A model generated the notes under the pieces. That model was given only the letters and a program-made list of their open reading frames with translations. It did no database searches and was not told where the DNA came from. Shown here piece by piece: positions 34,603-42,408 of a stretch of DNA of 64,000 nt (its first letter is position 1; each line of letters begins with the position of its first letter). The position numbers and the translations under genes were made by a program. Source of the DNA: Alkalidesulfovibrio alkalitolerans DSM 16529 (GTDB taxonomy: Bacteria > Desulfobacterota > Desulfovibrionia > Desulfovibrionales > Desulfovibrionaceae); NCBI RefSeq assembly GCF_000422245.1, contig NZ_ATHI01000030.1:109183-173182 (forward strand). The letters run 5' to 3'.

Positions 34603-35418
34603 ATGTCCGTCACGCACCGCCCTGTCCGCCGCCTGCGGCCCCATTCCGAGGAACTGTTCGACGACGACCTGACCGTGGAGCAAGGGCTTGAGATCGTGAT
34701 CGACGACGTGCCCTACGCCATGACCATGCGCATGCCGGGCGAGGATCACGATCTGGCGCTTGGGTTCTGCTTCACCGAGGGGCTGATCTGCGGCCCCGAG
34801 GAAATGGAGGGCATGGAGCACTGCGCCGGGAGCATGGGCGAGGGCCGCATCTTCGTGCGCCTTGCGCGCGGCGGCAAGGACAGGGCCGAGCGGCTGGCCC
34901 GGCAGCGTGGGCAGGTCAGCAAGTCGAGTTGCGGTCTGTGCGGCAAGGGCAGCCTGGCCGAGGTCCATGCCGACATCGCGCCCGTGACGCGCACGACGCC
35001 TTTTACGGCCCAGGCGTTGTGGGATCTGCGGGAGAAGGTGCTTGGCCTGCAGGAGGTCTTCGCGCTGACCGGCTCCACGCACAGCGCGGCCGTGGCCGAT
35101 GCCTCGGGCGAGGTCTTGGCCTTCGCCGAGGACATCGGCCGCCACAACGCCCTGGACAAGGCCATCGGCAAGACGCTGCGCCTGGGGCTTAGGGAACGCG
35201 CCCACACCGTGCTCGTCTCCTCGCGCTTGTCCTACGAGATGGTGCTCAAGGCGGGCATGCTCGGGGCCGAGGTGCTGGCCGGGCAGTCCGCGCCCACGAG
35301 CCTAGCCGTGGATTTTGGCGGGAAACTCGGCATGACCGTGATCGGCTTTCTGGAACGCGCGCGGATGAACGTCTACACCCGGCCCGAGCGGGTGCTGCAC
35401 GAGCCGAAAGCCGGATAG
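34603..35418 (+). CDS. fdhD: Formate dehydrogenase accessory sulfurtransferase FdhD
   Basis: 271 residues. Contains the sulfur-transfer motif KSSCGLCGKGSL (C-x-x-C near residue 110), the early EHDLALGFCFTEGLI-like segment (GEDHDLALGFCFTEGL) and the C-terminal DIGRHNALDKAIG and SRLSYEMVLKAG. FdhD hands sulfur from IscS to the molybdenum/tungsten cofactor of formate dehydrogenase. ATG 34603 has CAGGAG upstream. Its last codons form the left arm of the palindromic repeat copy D, which may double as its terminator. No formate dehydrogenase gene is in the window. Confidence 0.94.
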   Translation: MSVTHRPVRRLRPHSEELFDDDLTVEQGLEIVIDDVPYAMTMRMPGEDHDLALGFCFTEGLICGPEEMEGMEHCAGSMGEGRIFVRLARGGKDRAERLARQRGQVSKSSCGLCGKGSLAEVHADIAPVTRTTPFTAQALWDLREKVLGLQEVFALTGSTHSAAVADASGEVLAFAEDIGRHNALDKAIGKTLRLGLRERAHTVLVSSRLSYEMVLKAGMLGAEVLAGQSAPTSLAVDFGGKLGMTVIGFLERARMNVYTRPERVLHEPKAG

Positions 35419-35480
35419 GGAAGCGTCCCTGATCCGGCTTTCGCGACAACGCGGCAGATGGGATTTTTGGGGCGGCCTGT
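35405..35480. repeat. Palindromic intergenic repeat, copy D (half element)
   Basis: The inner hairpin is CGAAAGCCGGAT (35405-35416) with ATCCGGCTTTCG (35432-35443), closed further by AGGG/CCCT. It continues as CGCGACAACGCGGCAGATGG then GATTTTTGGGGCGGCCTG, which lines up with the right half of copy B. It overlaps the last five codons of fdhD and ends against the stop codon of the opposite-strand TadG-like gene. Confidence 0.75.
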
Positions 35481-36670
35481 CATCCGCCTCGGCCGAAGTC
35501 GCGCAGCATACGGCTGATCTTGAGCATGCAGTCGCCGCCGGCCTTCACATCGCCCTTGGCCACGGCACGGACGAAGCGCGCCTGCACGTCGCCGTTGCCG
35601 CTCAGGCTCTCGATGAAGATGGCCCCGACCTGCTGCACGAAGATGGTGTTGCGGCCCGAGGTGGGTGGCCGCTTGGGGTCGTAGAAGGCCATCAGACTCA
35701 CGCGCGGGCTGTCCAGGGGATTGGCGTAAGCACTGCCCTTGATGGATTTGGTGGAGCTATCCCAGTATGCGCCAGCGTCCTGGGCGATGAGGTCGCTGAT
35801 GCCCTGCTTGACCGGCCCCATGGAGTTGCCGGGCTCGATCTGCAATTCGTCCTCGATCTGTACGACCACGGAATTGCTGGCGGTGCAACCCGCGATGTTG
35901 CTGCGAAGTTCCGAGCCGCCGGTGACGGGTGTCCCCTTGTTTTTGGGCGGAAAGTTCACCAGGTTGTAGAAGCTGGGCACGAAGGCATCGTGCGGATCGC
36001 CGGGCTTGAGCAGGATCTGCGTGCCCGCGTCGGCGTCGTTGTAGCCGGGCGCGACGATGGAGGCCATCTCGCAGGCGCTGGCCGGATCGAGCTTGCCGTT
36101 GTTGCGCTTTTTGGAATCGGGGTCGCAGGTGTCGTCCCAGGTGAACTTGGCCGGGATGCTGAAAGGCTTGAGGCAGGCGCTTTCGCACACGCCAACGATG
36201 CCCGCCCGCGCCGAGGCTGAGACGTCGGCCGTGGGCGTGCCGATAACCCCGGCCAGGAAGAGTTGCAGCGGATTGCCGCGCGCGGCCTCGAACCCGGCCG
36301 TGACCTCGATCTGGTTGGGCATGGAGAGGCAGGGCACGCCGTCGCACAGAAAGCCCACGTCCGTATTGGTGATGGCCTTGGTGGGCTGCTCTTCGCTCAG
36401 CAGATTCGCACGGCCGAAGGTCAGGGATGCGTCGCGCACGGCCGAAAGGTCCGATCCCTTGGCCAAGAGCGTGCCCGCACCCGCCAACGCTCCGGCGTCG
36501 GCCGCAGTCTGAAGGCGGCTGCGATTGTACTGCATCCAGCCTACGTCCACGGCCAGGGCCGAAAGACCGACAATGGCCGCCAGGGAAAGCCCAAGGAAGA
36601 TGGCCGCGATGCCGCGTTCGTCCGAATGCAGTCGGCGTATAAAACGCGCGAGCGAAGTAGTCTTTCTCAT
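35480..36670 (-). CDS. TadG-like pseudopilin/pilus assembly protein
   Basis: 396 residues. The N-terminus SDERGIAAIFLGLSLAAIVG is the TadE/TadG-type prepilin-like hydrophobic segment, followed by LSALAVDVGWMQYNRSRLQT and AADAGALAGAGTL, the classic TadG-like opening. The rest is an extracytoplasmic region with several Cys pairs (FLCDGVPCLSM, GVCESACLKPF, DDTCDPDSKK, GCTASNS) that may form disulfides. It overlaps the upstream TadE gene by four bases. No Tad secretion ATPase, prepilin peptidase or Flp pilin gene is visible nearby, so the export machinery must be elsewhere. Confidence 0.82.
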   Translation of the reverse strand: MRKTTSLARFIRRLHSDERGIAAIFLGLSLAAIVGLSALAVDVGWMQYNRSRLQTAADAGALAGAGTLLAKGSDLSAVRDASLTFGRANLLSEEQPTKAITNTDVGFLCDGVPCLSMPNQIEVTAGFEAARGNPLQLFLAGVIGTPTADVSASARAGIVGVCESACLKPFSIPAKFTWDDTCDPDSKKRNNGKLDPASACEMASIVAPGYNDADAGTQILLKPGDPHDAFVPSFYNLVNFPPKNKGTPVTGGSELRSNIAGCTASNSVVVQIEDELQIEPGNSMGPVKQGISDLIAQDAGAYWDSSTKSIKGSAYANPLDSPRVSLMAFYDPKRPPTSGRNTIFVQQVGAIFIESLSGNGDVQARFVRAVAKGDVKAGGDCMLKISRMLRDFGRGG

Positions 36671-37068
36671 TCCTGCCTCGCTTCGGCCCGGGCAGTGAGG
36701 CCGTTCGGTATGAAGATGTCCACCGGGAAGAGCGAGAACCCGGTCAGGTTGTAGTTCAACTCCACGCGCACTCCGGTGCCGTGGCCGCCCGGTTTGCTCA
36801 CCAGGGCGGTGTTCACGGAAAGCCTGGTCACGTCGAGCCCGGCAGCCTCGGCCGAGGCCAGGGCGACCGGCGTGGCGTCGCCGCCGCGGCTGGCCGTGAC
36901 CACGGCCTCGCGGGCCGTACGGGTCAGGATGTTGCCGGTGTGGATCAGGCGTGAGACGTCGATGGTCCCGATGAACATGGGAAAGACCAGCAGCGCCATG
37001 GTGATGGCGAATTCGGTGGAGATGCCGCCTCGCTCTCCCTCGAGCAGTCTGCGTATGCGATCGCGCAT
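36667..37068 (-). CDS. TadE-like pseudopilin
   Basis: 133 residues. A charged N-terminus MRDRIRRLLEGERGGISTEF leads into AITMALLVFPMFIGTIDVSR, the TadE-type segment with a Glu following the Gly-rich cleavage-like site. The remainder is a small extracytoplasmic domain. ATG 37068 has AGGGGGCAG upstream. It lies 9 bases after the upstream TadE gene and overlaps the TadG-like gene by four bases. Confidence 0.82.
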   Translation of the reverse strand: MRDRIRRLLEGERGGISTEFAITMALLVFPMFIGTIDVSRLIHTGNILTRTAREAVVTASRGGDATPVALASAEAAGLDVTRLSVNTALVSKPGGHGTGVRVELNYNLTGFSLFPVDIFIPNGLTARAEARQE

Positions 37069-37077
37069 GGCTGCCCC

Positions 37078-37500
37078 CTACCGTTCGTGGATCATGACCG
37101 AAGTGGCGGTCACGGCGTCGATTTTGAAGATGTCGGCGAAGACCGCGATCAGGGTGATGAAGTCGAAATTCACGCTGACCTTGACCGAGACCGGTTCAAG
37201 GGGAACGCGCGGCCCGATTTCGATCTTCGGGATCTCGCTCACTCCGCCGTTCACGAGATGCTGCGCGATGGTGGTATTGATTTCCGACTCGCTGACGTCC
37301 GCCAGAATGGCCAGCCGCGCGCCCTCCACGGCGGCTGCCGTGACCGAGCTCTGCGTCCAGTAGAGGCGGCTGAAGTCGATCACGCCCATGAGAATGAGAA
37401 GGAAGAGCGGCAGGAGCAGCGCCGTCTCCACGGCGGCGTAGCCGCTCTCGCCGGTTTGCCCCTTGCGGGCTCTGATGCGGTGCATGAATTGCCTGATCAC
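37078..37500 (-). CDS. TadE-like pseudopilin, first gene of the cluster
   Basis: 140 residues. GESGYAAVETALLLPLFLLI and LMGVIDFSRLYWTQSSVTAA are the TadE signature (hydrophobic segment with Glu, then a D-x-S-R region). The start is GTG 37500, chosen because GGGGGAGCG precedes it; a TTG at 37530 in the same frame is less likely. A possible sigma-54 promoter lies 37 bases upstream. Confidence 0.82.
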   Translation of the reverse strand: MIRQFMHRIRARKGQTGESGYAAVETALLLPLFLLILMGVIDFSRLYWTQSSVTAAAVEGARLAILADVSESEINTTIAQHLVNGGVSEIPKIEIGPRVPLEPVSVKVSVNFDFITLIAVFADIFKIDAVTATSVMIHER

Positions 37501-37857
37501 GATACGCTCCCCCGGCTCGTGGCCGTACAATGGGGAAGCAAGGTTTGGACCAAACTTGTCCTAATATCTTTAGGTCTGTGAATTCATTGTGTTGCGATAT
37601 TAAATGGAAACGAATAGCAGGGGTTTTCTGTCCACGCTTCGTGACCCGATCCATGAATCGTGGAGGGCGGCGAATGCCGTGCGCGCTGCATGCGGAGAAG
37701 TCGCCCGCGACTGGCGGCAAGGGAGGGCGCGCAGACTGTTCAAAAAGCGGCCGGATGCAAGGCGCAAGAAAGCGCCGGGGCCGACGCGTATCAAAACATG
37801 CGCGAGGACCCGGCGCTTTCGCGGCAACGCGGCAGACGGTACTTTCGGGGCAGTCTG
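37501..37857. other. Intergenic region between tadE and putA
   Basis: 357 bases without a gene. Contents: the possible sigma-54 site at 37537-37552, an AT-richer stretch at 37555-37625, about 100 bases with no recognisable signal, and palindromic repeat copy B at 37731-37858. Short open frames here look random. Confidence 0.6.
37537..37552 (-). promoter_or_regulatory. Possible sigma-54 promoter of the tadE/G cluster
   Basis: Read on the minus strand the sequence is TGGTCCAAACCTTGCT, with GG and GC elements separated by 10 bases as in -24/-12 promoters (consensus TGGCAC-N5-TTGCW). The predicted start is about 12 bases downstream, leaving a leader of about 25 bases before GTG 37500. Confidence 0.45.
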
Positions 37858-37858
37858 C
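37731..37858. repeat. Palindromic intergenic repeat, copy B (full element)
   Basis: 128 bases. Outer arms GCAGACTG (37731-37738) and CAGTCTGC (37851-37858); inner hairpin GAAAGCGCCGGG (37768-37779) with CCCGGCGCTTTC (37809-37820). Between them are CAAAAAGCGGCCGGATGCAA and GGCGCAAG on the left and GCGGCAACGCGGCAGACGGT on the right, which match copies A, C and D. Its right edge meets the putA stop codon. Confidence 0.82.
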
Positions 37859-40800
37859 TAGCAGACCCACTCGTCGTCGGCGGCGATGGGCGCAAAACCC
37901 CGGCGCATGGTGTTTTCGGTCACGCAGCGCGGGTCCATGAACTGGAGCAGGTAGTCCGGGCCGCCTGCCTTGGAGCCAACGCCCGACATCTTGAAGCCGC
38001 CGAAGGGCTGCCGGTAGACCAGCGCGCCGGTGTTGTTGCGGTTGAGATAGAGGTTGCCTACGCGGAATTCCTTCTTGGCTTTCTCCAGATGGCGCGGACT
38101 GCGTGAGAACACGCCGCCCGTGAGCGCGAAGCGGGTGGAGTTGGCAATGGCGATGGCCTGATCGAAGTCTTTGGCCTTCATCACCGCGAGCACCGGGCCG
38201 AATATCTCCTCCTGCGCGATGCGGTGGTGCGGCTCGATGCCCTCCACGATGGTCAGGGGCGCGTAGCAGCCCTTGTCCGGCACCTCGCGCTCGACCAGGA
38301 TGCGGCCTTCCTTGCGCGCGATCTCGATGTATTCGCGCACGTTGCGCTGCTGCGAGAGGTCGGCCACCGGCCCCATGTAGTTGGAGGGATCCTCGGAGGG
38401 ACCGATCTTCACGGACTTGGCGGCCTCGACGAGGCGCTCGATGAAACGCTCGTAGATCGGTTCGACCACGATGACCCGCGAACAGGCCGAGCACTTCTGG
38501 CCCTGGAAGCCGAAGGCCGAGTACATGACGTGCAGCACGGCCTCGTCGAGGTCGGCGTCGTCGTCCACGATGATGGCGTTCTTGCCGCCCATCTCCGCGA
38601 TGACCCGCTTGCACTGCTCCTGGCCGGGCCTGACCACGGCGGCCTTCTCCTGGATGCGCAGACCGACTTCCACCGAACCGGTGAAGGCGATGACGCTGAT
38701 CTTCGGATGTTCGACGAGGTAGTCGCCCATGACCCGCGAGCGGCCGGGGCAGAAGTTGAAGACGCCGTCGGGCAGCCCGGCCTGCCTGAAAATGTCCACC
38801 ATGCCGTGACCGATGATGGAGGAGATGGAGGCGGGCTTGTAGATCACCGGGTTACCGGTGACGATGGCCGCGCTGACCATGCCCAGGGAGATGGCCAAGG
38901 GGAAGTTCCAGGGCGCGATGACTGCGGCTATGCCTTTGGGCTGGTAGAAAAGGTGGTTCAACTCGCCCGGCGCGTTGCCCATGCGGCGGGGTTTGCCCAG
39001 GCGAATCATCTCGCGGGCGTAGTATTCCAGGAAGTCGATGGCTTCGGTCACGTCGTGGTAGGCTTGGTCCCACTGCTTGCCGACTTCGAGCACCTGGATC
39101 GCGGAAAGCTCGAAGATGCGTGCGCGGCAGATGGCGGCGGCCTTGAGCAGCACGGCCGCGCGGTCCTCGGGAGCGGTGTCGCGCCAGGCGGGGAAGGCAC
39201 GCTCGGCCGCCGCGATGGCATCGTCCACCTCGCCCGTGCCAGCCTGGCAGACATGGCCCAGGATTTCGTCCGGGTCGGCCGGGTTGTAGGAGGCGATGGT
39301 GTCGGAGGTCGTGACATCGCGGCCGCCGATGAACAGCGGATAGGTGGCGCCGGCCTTGGAGCGGACCGTGGCGATGGCCGCGACGAAGGAGTCGCGCGCG
39401 GCCTTGATGGTGAAGTCGATGTTGGGGTCGTTGCGGAAGGGCGGCAGGCCGCCGGGGGCCTCGCGCGGCGCGGGATGGGTGCGCGGCGAGCAGGCCAGGG
39501 CGCGCTTGAGTGTGGCCTCGGGATTCTCCAGGAGCTTTTCCGCGTCCACGTTGTCCGCAAAACCCTGGCGAAGGAACGACTCGTTGGCCGTGTTCTCCAG
39601 CAGGCGGCGCACCAGATAGGCCATGCCCGGCAGAAGCTCGCCGTAGGGGCAGTAGAGGCGCACGCGGCCAGCCACGTTCTTCAGGCCCTTGCGCACGGGT
39701 TCGGCCATGCCGAAAAGCACCTGAAACTCATAGCGGTCCTCGGAGACGCCAAGCGCCCGGGCGTATTCCATGACCGCGCTGATGCTGCGGATGTTGTGCG
39801 AGGCGCACTGGTAGTACACGAGGTCACTGTTTTCCAGGATGACCTTGGAGCAGCGCTCGAAGGCGATGTCCGATTCGGCCTTGTTGGTCCACACGGGAAC
39901 GGGCCAGCCCGACTGCATGGCGATGACCGTCTCGAAGTCCCAATACGCGCCCTTGACCAGGCGCAGGCCGAAGGGCAGCTTCTCGGCCCGGCTCCAGGCG
40001 ATGAGTCCGGCGAGGTCGTCGTCCACGCTCTTCAGGTAGGCCTGCAGCACCACGGAGAGGTGCGGCCAGTGGCGGAACTCGGGATCGGCGCGCAGCCTTT
40101 TGAAGAGTTCGATGGTCGCTTCCTTGTACTTGAGCTGCTCCATGTCGATGCACATGGCCCCGCCCATGGCCACGATCTTCTTGTAGATCGGACGGATGCG
40201 TTTAAGCATGCCCGCCACGGTGCCCTCGACGTCCACGGCTTTGGACTGGGAATAGAAGGCCGAGGGCTTGACCGAGACGTTGACCTTGGGCGCGTGCTCC
40301 CAGTCCAGGTCGCCCGAGGTGCCAAGCGCCTTCCAGGAACGCTGTTCCGCGGCGAGGGCGTCGAGCACCTCCAGGTAGCCGTTCATGTACTCGTCGGCCT
40401 CGATCTCGGAGACCGTGGCCTCGCCCAGAAAGTCCACGGTGAAGGTGAAGCCGTCCTTGCGCAATTTATTCAGCGACTTGACCGCTTCCTTGGTGTTCTG
40501 GCCGATGATGAATTGCTTGGCCATGCCCTCGATGTTGGTGCGGATGATCTTGCCCATGGCCTTGGCGGCCAGGCCGCCGAGCAGGCCGGACTTCTCGGCG
40601 CCCCACTTGAGGACCGGCGGAATCTCGCCCGCGCCTTCGCCCGCGAAGTACTCGTCGATGTGGCGTTGCAGGGACTCCGAGGTGTTCAGGTAGGGCAGAA
40701 CGTCCACGAAGCGGAAGAGCTGGACCTTGAAATCCTCGTGCTTCATGGCCCAGTCCATGACCTTGCCGGTCCAAAAGCCCTTGTTGAAGACGCTCGGGGC

Positions 40801-40872
40801 CTCGCCCGAGATGGAGGCGAAGAATTCCTTGCCCCGGGCGATGATCTTCGGATCAACCTGCTGCATGTCCAT
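37858..40872 (-). CDS. putA: Bifunctional proline dehydrogenase / glutamate-gamma-semialdehyde dehydrogenase
   Basis: 1004 residues. The N-terminal half is the FAD proline dehydrogenase barrel (PFGLRLVKGAYWDFETVIAM, YEFQVLFGMAEPVRKGL, RVRLYCPYGELLPGMAYLVR). From about residue 515 the NAD aldehyde dehydrogenase follows: PWNFPLAISLGMVSAAIVTG, VIAFTGSVEVGLRIQEKA, EMGGKNAIIVDDDADLDEAV and the catalytic Cys in FGFQGQKCSACSRV. Together they oxidise proline to glutamate. There is no N-terminal DNA-binding domain, so regulation falls to the adjacent Lrp-type gene. ATG 40872 has AAGGAG ten bases upstream. The gene ends at the edge of repeat copy B. Confidence 0.95.
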   Translation of the reverse strand: MDMQQVDPKIIARGKEFFASISGEAPSVFNKGFWTGKVMDWAMKHEDFKVQLFRFVDVLPYLNTSESLQRHIDEYFAGEGAGEIPPVLKWGAEKSGLLGGLAAKAMGKIIRTNIEGMAKQFIIGQNTKEAVKSLNKLRKDGFTFTVDFLGEATVSEIEADEYMNGYLEVLDALAAEQRSWKALGTSGDLDWEHAPKVNVSVKPSAFYSQSKAVDVEGTVAGMLKRIRPIYKKIVAMGGAMCIDMEQLKYKEATIELFKRLRADPEFRHWPHLSVVLQAYLKSVDDDLAGLIAWSRAEKLPFGLRLVKGAYWDFETVIAMQSGWPVPVWTNKAESDIAFERCSKVILENSDLVYYQCASHNIRSISAVMEYARALGVSEDRYEFQVLFGMAEPVRKGLKNVAGRVRLYCPYGELLPGMAYLVRRLLENTANESFLRQGFADNVDAEKLLENPEATLKRALACSPRTHPAPREAPGGLPPFRNDPNIDFTIKAARDSFVAAIATVRSKAGATYPLFIGGRDVTTSDTIASYNPADPDEILGHVCQAGTGEVDDAIAAAERAFPAWRDTAPEDRAAVLLKAAAICRARIFELSAIQVLEVGKQWDQAYHDVTEAIDFLEYYAREMIRLGKPRRMGNAPGELNHLFYQPKGIAAVIAPWNFPLAISLGMVSAAIVTGNPVIYKPASISSIIGHGMVDIFRQAGLPDGVFNFCPGRSRVMGDYLVEHPKISVIAFTGSVEVGLRIQEKAAVVRPGQEQCKRVIAEMGGKNAIIVDDDADLDEAVLHVMYSAFGFQGQKCSACSRVIVVEPIYERFIERLVEAAKSVKIGPSEDPSNYMGPVADLSQQRNVREYIEIARKEGRILVEREVPDKGCYAPLTIVEGIEPHHRIAQEEIFGPVLAVMKAKDFDQAIAIANSTRFALTGGVFSRSPRHLEKAKKEFRVGNLYLNRNNTGALVYRQPFGGFKMSGVGSKAGGPDYLLQFMDPRCVTENTMRRGFAPIAADDEWVC

Positions 40873-40894
40873 GAGGCGCGTGCTCCTTGGTCGG

Positions 40895-41359
40895 TTAGTC
40901 TTCGGGTGGCGCGGCGAGCGGGATGGACGCCGTCTCCTTGATGGTGCGAAGGACGATGGTGGAGTTGGTGTCGCGCACGCCGGGTATCTTGCCGATACGT
41001 TGCAGGAACTCGGCCAGGGCCTCGGTGTCGCCTACGCGGACCTTGACGAGGTAGGCGGCCTGCCCGGCGGTGTAGTGGGTCTCCAGGACCTCGGGCAGCG
41101 CGGCCAGCTTCTGGCCGGTGTCCATGGTGCCCACGCCTTCCTCTACGTGGACGAAGGTGAAGGCGGTGAGTCCGAGGCCTGCGGCCTTGGGGTTCACGCG
41201 CGCCTCGTAGCGTTCGATCACGCCGCGCCGTTCGAGCTTTCGGATGCGCTCCAGCACTGCCGAGGGGGCCATGCCGATGGTCCGGGCGATCTCCGCGTTG
41301 GGCACTCGGGCATTGTTGCGAAGGATATTCAGGATTTTGCGGTCAACTGCATCGATCAT
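40895..41359 (-). CDS. Lrp/AsnC-family regulator, probably of putA
   Basis: 154 residues. An N-terminal helix-turn-helix (DAVDRKILNILRNNARVPNA, IARTIGMAPSAVLERIRKLE) is followed by the RAM/AsnC ligand-binding domain (LPEVLETHYTAGQAAYLVKV). Such proteins sense amino acids; proline is a likely signal because putA starts 22 bases downstream on the same strand. ATG 41359 has CGGAG eight bases upstream and is preferred to the TTG at 41377. Confidence 0.92.
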   Translation of the reverse strand: MIDAVDRKILNILRNNARVPNAEIARTIGMAPSAVLERIRKLERRGVIERYEARVNPKAAGLGLTAFTFVHVEEGVGTMDTGQKLAALPEVLETHYTAGQAAYLVKVRVGDTEALAEFLQRIGKIPGVRDTNSTIVLRTIKETASIPLAAPPED

Positions 41360-41382
41360 GCTGAATGCTCCGTTCAAAGTGA

Positions 41383-41412
41383 ATGTTATTCGTTATGCCA
41401 CCGAAAAGTCAA
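41383..41412 (-). promoter_or_regulatory. Sigma-70 promoter for the lrp-putA operon
   Basis: Minus strand: TTGACT (41412-41407), an 18-base spacer, TAACAT (41388-41383). It lies 24 bases before the regulator's ATG, leaving a short leader that contains the ribosome site. Confidence 0.5.
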
Positions 41413-41710
41413 GACTCCTCGTCGTCTCCGTCTGGTCCTGGCGCGGCAAGGCCAAATGCTTTGGGCGTTTTCTCCGTCTAGGAGCCGGTTTCGCCGAATG
41501 GCTTGAGAAGCCAGGAATGGCAAGGGTTTTCCGGTCATGCCAGGGGCTTTCTCCCCGGACTTTCGCCGGGTCGGCGACGAGTGTTCGAAAAAAATGGTCA
41601 AACGCCCTCAAGTGTTCTGCCTCATGTCCGATACAAAGAGCAACTTCTTGTTTTACGTGCTGCTCTCATCGTTTGCCGGGTGAATGGGGTTTTCCCGGCG
41701 GACAACCCAA

Positions 41711-41737
41711 GAAACGGCGGGCACGGCCCGCCGTTTC
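41711..41737. terminator. Perfect stem-loop, possible terminator
   Basis: GAAACGGCGGGC (41711-41722), loop ACG, GCCCGCCGTTTC (41726-41737). The T content after the stem is poor on both strands. If it is a terminator, an unseen transcript from the 41420-41700 region would be its source. Confidence 0.45.
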
Positions 41738-41780
41738 AATTCATAAGCAGGGAAGAGCGGGCGGCCCGTGGCCGTGAGGG

Positions 41781-41827
41781 AAAAGCCCGGAACCTTGCGC
41801 GTGGCGACGCGAAGGTTCCGGGCTTTT
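41781..41827 (-). terminator. Terminator of the CheY-like gene
   Basis: Perfect 16-base arms AAAAGCCCGGAACCTT (41781-41796) and AAGGTTCCGGGCTTTT (41812-41827), with a further CGCGT/ACGCG stem inside. The TTTT within the arm serves as the T run. It lies 58 bases past the stop and is symmetrical, so it could work in both directions. Confidence 0.85.
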
Positions 41828-41884
41828 AGCGCCGCGCGCGGAGCGGATGGGCGTCCGGGTTGCCTCGGTTCGGAGTCGGAAAAG

Positions 41885-42268
41885 CTATTTGTTGAAGATC
41901 TTGTCGATCTTCTGGCCCAGGGTGTCGGCCGTGAAGGGCTTGACGATGTAGTTGGAGACTTTGGCCTGCACGGCCTCGATGATGTTCTCCTGCTGCGCCT
42001 CGGCCGTGACCATCAGGAACGGCAGGTCTGCGAATTCCTCACTGGCTCTCACCTTGCGCAGGAGATCGATGCCCGTCATCTTGGGCATGTTCCAGTCCGA
42101 GACGATGAAGTCCGCGCCCTGGCTGTTTAGTATTTCCCAGGCCGTGGTGCCGTCGTCGGCCTCCACGACGTTGGTGAAGCCGAGTTGCTTGAGGATGTTG
42201 CGCACGATGCGGCGCATGGTGGAAAAATCGTCCACCACGAGCACCCGCATATTCTTATTGTAGGACAT
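41885..42268 (-). CDS. cheY: CheY-like single-domain response regulator
   Basis: 127 residues, receiver domain only. MRVLVVDDFSTMRRIVRNIL has the acidic pair, FIVSDWNMPKMTGIDLLRKV the phospho-Asp, FLMVTAEAQQENIIEA the Thr, and YIVKPFTADTL the Lys. These match chemotaxis CheY closely. It probably binds the flagellar switch, but no che genes are beside it. ATG 42268 has a perfect AGGAGG upstream, and a strong terminator follows, so it is a monocistronic unit. Confidence 0.9.
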   Translation of the reverse strand: MSYNKNMRVLVVDDFSTMRRIVRNILKQLGFTNVVEADDGTTAWEILNSQGADFIVSDWNMPKMTGIDLLRKVRASEEFADLPFLMVTAEAQQENIIEAVQAKVSNYIVKPFTADTLGQKIDKIFNK

Positions 42269-42408
42269 GATACCCCTCCTGGCGAATTGCCCCGGCCCAA
42301 AGCCTCGGGGGAGCCTGGGCGGAACGCTTGGTGCTCTTAGCCTGAACCGAAGGGATTGTCACTATCGTATGGCATGTATCCATTGTGCGCAATTTTGCCG
42401 CCAGGCAG

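Larger units (their letters stand above)
41360..41884. other. Long intergenic region between the Lrp regulator and the CheY-like gene
   Basis: 525 bases without a convincing gene. It holds the regulator's promoter (41383-41412), a perfect 12-base stem-loop (41711-41737) and the CheY gene's terminator (41781-41827). The 41420-41700 part, including an AT-richer stretch at 41580-41660, has only short frames with Arg-rich products and no ribosome sites. A small RNA there cannot be excluded. Confidence 0.6.

Noticed and set aside
38224..40941. Plus-strand open frame of about 905 codons opposite putA
   Set aside because: Antisense shadow; putA is fully supported by motifs in both domains.
41386..41611. 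Two overlapping minus-strand frames of about 70 codons
   Set aside because: Their products are Arg-rich without family likeness, lack ribosome sites and overlap each other and the Lrp promoter.
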